Shown here: piece after piece, positions 60,775-64,000 of the stretch | Layout: each line of letters starts with the position of its first letter | Position numbering within the stretch: position 1 is the first letter of the stretch | From: Paragonimus skrjabini miyazakii | Lineage: Eukaryota > Platyhelminthes > Trematoda > Plagiorchiida > Troglotrematidae | Length of the DNA stretch: 64,000 nt | NCBI GenBank assembly: GCA_014338405.1 | Contig: JTDE01000731.1 | Coordinates: 88,101 to 152,100, forward strand | Direction: 5' to 3' | Notes under the pieces: model-generated | Told to the model about the DNA's origin: nothing | What the model saw: the letters and a program-made list of their open reading frames with translations, nothing else | The model's database searches: none | Made by a program: the position numbers and the translations under genes

Positions 60775-62665
60775 ATATTGTACTGTGCATCAACTGGCGC
60801 GCTGAACCATCTCCTCGTGGCGCCGACTGGGCGATCTCGATGCAAACTTTGACTGGCTGAGAGTTCAGCAACTCCAAATAGGGCCAACCACTCAACCTCA
60901 TTTGGACGTGCTGGTTACATTCGATCAAAACACCAGCACGCCAGCACCTCCGTACAGGCATCTACCGGTACACAGGATAGGCGAGTGCAGTACACTTGTT
61001 CAGAATGTGGCCAGATCTGGAAATCGAATGCTGACCTGTCGGCGCATACTCGTATGCGTCGACGCAGGAACGGTCCAGAACAGGAAGTGGACACCCAACC
61101 TGCCACACCCTTTGATTGCACCAAATTGGTCTCAGTTAACACAGAAGGTACGCATATCCCATCGTACGTAACCTCAAGAACTTCACATGCATGAAAACTG
61201 CCGGATCAAACTGATCGCAGCAAGAATCGGCTTCTCTTATCAGATGTACCGATACACTGGCTCCGTCGTGCCCTACTCGTCGCGAACTTCATAATCGGCT
61301 CCTGTCATATATCTCAGGTCGTACTTTGGAGAGCATTTGGACGCGTCTGTGTGTGCTGATTGGGCAGTGAATTGATGTCGCCGTTGTCAACCCAACCAAC
61401 GTCACTCAGACTAACACGACTTCGGATATTGGGTCCCAAGCTGCTGATCACTTCGAGTGGTTTACCTATTCGCCTCACTAGCTTTTCTGTACACCTGTCA
61501 ACTGCACACCCGACGGCGTGGTCGTGAGGGAACCGACGTGGGAATCCACGCGACAAGGAGGCAGATACGGAGAGCTAAACATGCAGCGGTTCAAACGCTG
61601 TACCACCAGCGTACGAAATATGTTGCGTTTGCAGTTTTGTTTGAAACTGGAGAACTGCCTTCAAGAAAAACCGCGGTCTGCCGTTTGATTCCAACGAAAA
61701 CTGGGCCAAGGTATTATCGGCTCATCTGCACGTTAATGCGCGACCATCTCGCACGATTCTGTCTCCGGACTGATCTCTAGTCGACCCAATTACGCACCTT
61801 GACGAACATGGAAAACACCACTCCAGGTTTAGACAAACTGTTACCCAGACATTTGGAGCGCATGAAAGCTGATGCCTTGGCTGGATATTTTAACCGTTTT
61901 CCGCTAACCCAAGATCCTCCAATTCATTCATGCCACCCCTGTATCATGATTGTACCCAAAATGAACAACCCTTCACCTCCCACCAAGCTCAGACTCATCG
62001 TTGTATCTTCAACGTTGATGCGTTGTTTCTACATAATATTGGCCGATCGTTGGAATATGTGCCTGCAACTGCCTGTTCCTCAGTTTGCATTCTACACCAT
62101 GACTGTTGCCTCGAGGCGACTTCACTGCTTCATACACTGCTTCGGAACACATGTACCACGTTTTCAAATCTTCGTGCGGCTTTTATCGATGTGTCCAAAA
62201 AGTTGGATTATATCTCACAGGATTTGATTATCAGATCGGTCCAAGCTTCCAATGCTCATCCACCGCTAACGCATTACAATGCCGACTCCTATCAGAATGT
62301 TCCCACCACACTCAACGGCTCCGTTTTCCGGTTACAACGTGGTGTTCTCCAGAGTGATCCGCTGTCCTCTCTTCTATTCAACATGGCAATGGATGAGATG
62401 CTTGCATTATCTCGACCACAGCATGGCTATCAGTTTCACGATACATTGATTAGCGGTTTCGCCCACACCGACGACTTGACCATTCTGACTGAGAATCTTA
62501 CTCGTCTCTCCAAGAAGCTTGCAGCCGGCGCTGGTGCCGTGGAACTATCTGGACTGAAGATTAATATGCGCAAGACTAACTTCATGGTCATCCGCGATGA
62601 CGATAAATACAACGCAACAGCCATCTCTAACGAGTCTAATCACTTCGGCCCGAACGATTGACGTC
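60775..62665 (+). mobile_element. R2-like non-LTR retrotransposon relic
   Basis: + strand remnants in R2 order. An N-terminal zinc finger (QYTCSECGQIWKSNADLSAH, 60986-61045) has the Cys pair and first His of a C2H2 finger, but the second His is gone. A basic stretch RRQIRRAKHAAVQTLY follows at about 61560-61610. RT remnants: TTPGLDKLLPRHLERMKADA near 61813, KLRLIVVSSTLMRCFYIILA near 61986-62050 (family form: YRPI.V.S...R..H.IL), FIDVSKKLDYIS and RLQRGVLQSDPLSSLLFNMA (frame 61930-62661), AHTDDLTILTEN in place of the usual (F/Y)ADD, and SGLKINMRKTNFMVI. No 3' restriction-like endonuclease was recognised. The flanks are not 28S rDNA. Confidence 0.8.
60986..61066 (+). pseudogene. Zinc-finger remnant of the R2-like element
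   Basis: C-x2-C followed by a 12-residue spacer and one His, as in the DNA-binding fingers at the N-terminus of R2 proteins. A run of Arg (RMRRRR) stands where the second His should be. Confidence 0.65.
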
Positions 62666-63128
62666 TGTGTAATGGATGACTACCGAAGCTAACTTTCCTG
62701 AACAGACAAGGTCGCGAAGTACGGAACCTACCCTGATAATGGTGCTATTCAATCGGTCCTCCATACTACGGGCTGTGATGTGAACTCTGTTTCTCATTCA
62801 CCTGTGATCATCCATATTCACGTTATTACACTTCCCTCTTCATGTAGCGTTATTCTTCGACTTTGTTGCCCTCTTACGAGGTTACGGATTTATGTTCACT
62901 GAGTGTTCTAGGCGCCCTAGAAACCTACAACACACTCATGCGCGTTAACTGTTGCCACCTCTTTGACAGTTGTCTCACTGGTGAAGGACATTTTTCTGTC
63001 CAGATGCCTCAACCTTAATTGTGATAGCAACCGTGTGCCTTGAAGAGCTCTTGATTTTGTGAGCTTGATCGTTTACTTTATATTCTTTCTTAATTATTTT
63101 TTGCGTATTTTTTTCTTTTTCCGAAGCC
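62666..63128. other. Unassigned; may hold the decayed 3' part of the R2-like element
   Basis: No CCHC or endonuclease motif could be read in any frame. It ends in a pyrimidine-rich run (TTTTTTTGCG...TTTTTCCGAAG), which could be a splice acceptor tract for the next segment. Confidence 0.35.
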
Positions 63129-63356
63129 CGTTTGTTACGTATGGCACAAGTAACTTTTCATTTGATAACTGGACTATTCACGCTTGCTACTCTTGTGGGA
63201 GGATTCGTCAACTATCCAGAGTTGTTAACTATGCAGCGCCCCACATTTGACAGACAGCTTGTTTTCACATTCACATTTTTACATATCTGTTGCTTAATTT
63301 TGATGTCACCGTCTGTTCTTCCCTTGAACCGAGATATGTATTTCCCTTCAGAATAA
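63129..63356 (+). CDS. Possible terminal exon of a membrane protein
   Basis: After a strong pyrimidine tract and AG at 63126, an open frame encodes two hydrophobic helices (VTFHLITGLFTLATLVGGFV and LVFTFTFLHICCLILMSPSV) and ends at a TAA that overlaps an AATAAA signal at 63352. Tract, helices and signal together suggest a genuine last exon, but I do not recognise the family and the upstream exon is not visible. The TAA and AATAAA coincidence could also arise by chance. Confidence 0.3.
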   Translation, partial: RLLRMAQVTFHLITGLFTLATLVGGFVNYPELLTMQRPTFDRQLVFTFTFLHICCLILMSPSVLPLNRDMYFPSE

Positions 63357-64000
63357 AAGATATATAGTAGTTTTGTAGATCCCCTCCCGATTAACAGAAC
63401 TACAAATGATTACCCTGATCATTTTCAGTATTGAGTCGTAATTCATTGGTACTGTGGCGCGAGCTGTCGTTAACTCAGACAATAATCCACAAGGTAGTGT
63501 AACAATGAATAAGTACTCGTGGTGTAAGAAAAAAGGACGGGGGAGAAAGAAAATGCAAGCGGGAAACAAGAGATCTTCAGGAAAAAAACTAAACAACCTT
63601 GATAATACAACATCAAAATTGACTGTAACACATTGACAAGACATAATGTTTCCAAGCAGCAGTGGGGACGGACACATACATCCCAAACAAAAAGTAAACA
63701 TTGTACTAGCCACGTTTTATGAACAATAGATCAGAGTGCTTAGTTGATGTAAACTAATTATTCTGTGGCTCCCATTTCCATACGATTCAAAACAATCAGG
63801 AACAAAATACTTCACCTGACATTTGTAATACGTAAACTGTATGTGAGAACGTCACTAAAACAAACATTAACTGTAAACATACATTAACTTATTTGTCATG
63901 CTTACGACCACACCGACTGGCAGTTAACAGGAAATCACATCCTGGCGAAACTGCTTCCTTATCCTTTCAATCGAATGTAAACACTGGCTGACTGTGATAT
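63357..64000. other. No recognisable gene
   Basis: Nothing identified up to the window end. Confidence 0.4.

Noticed and set aside
1..64000. CRISPR arrays, bacterial operons, riboswitches or phage attachment sites
   Set aside because: The sequence is clearly animal nuclear DNA with spliced exons and eukaryotic retroelements; no regularly spaced repeat array was seen.

Overview
The window looks like nuclear DNA of a parasitic flatworm, most likely a digenean trematode. It is AT-rich, gene-poor and has very long introns. It is crowded with decayed Penelope-like elements that encode a GIY-YIG domain, LINE and Ty3/Gypsy relics, and a tRNA-derived SINE whose tail carries a hammerhead ribozyme, like the SM-alpha elements of schistosomes. 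The genus cannot be fixed from the sequence alone. One 120-base run of N (35229-35348) shows that this is a draft assembly.

Two host genes are well supported, both only in part. The C-terminal three exons of an SLC9B/NHA-type Na+/H+ antiporter lie on the + strand (16443-16808, 19155-19369, 22844-23089). Their splice phases agree, and there is a stop codon and a polyadenylation signal. A BTB/POZ-domain gene lies on the - strand in four exons (58926-58752, 45860-45761, 45090-44835, 42251-41738), with a first intron of about 12.9 kb. A possible EGF-like exon (41308-41173, -), a possible membrane-protein exon (63129-63356, +) and a possible short - strand coding segment (27753-27523) are weak calls.

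Layout: 1-7.8 kb, nothing recognisable; 7.8-9.5 kb, a LINE reverse transcriptase relic (-); 13.9-15.4 kb, Penelope-like copy 1; 16.4-23.4 kb, the antiporter gene, with an apparently intact hammerhead-ribozyme SINE in its last intron; 24.4-25.5 kb, Penelope-like copy 2; 28.6-31.1 kb, two Penelope-like copies fused head to head, joined at their right side to a CR1-like endonuclease fragment (31.1-31.5 kb); 31.7-33.9 kb, two tRNA-Val sequences that share a tail; 34.3-37.8 kb, a Ty3/Gypsy relic interrupted by a SINE cluster; 37.9-40.3 kb, two opposed LINE 3' ends; 41.7-58.9 kb, the BTB gene, whose introns hold a LINE 3' end (47.2 kb), a 566-bp foldback element (51.4-51.9 kb), a Penelope-like GIY-YIG fragment and a third ribozyme SINE (53.6-54.4 kb); 60.8-62.7 kb, an R2-like retrotransposon relic that is not in rDNA.

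The most interesting signals are the hammerhead SINE family (one intact core, two copies sharing core mutations, and one inverted piece that begins at the predicted cleavage site), the head-to-head Penelope-like pair, the foldback element with nearly identical arms, and the R2-like relic. All calls come from reading the sequence; no similarity search was run.
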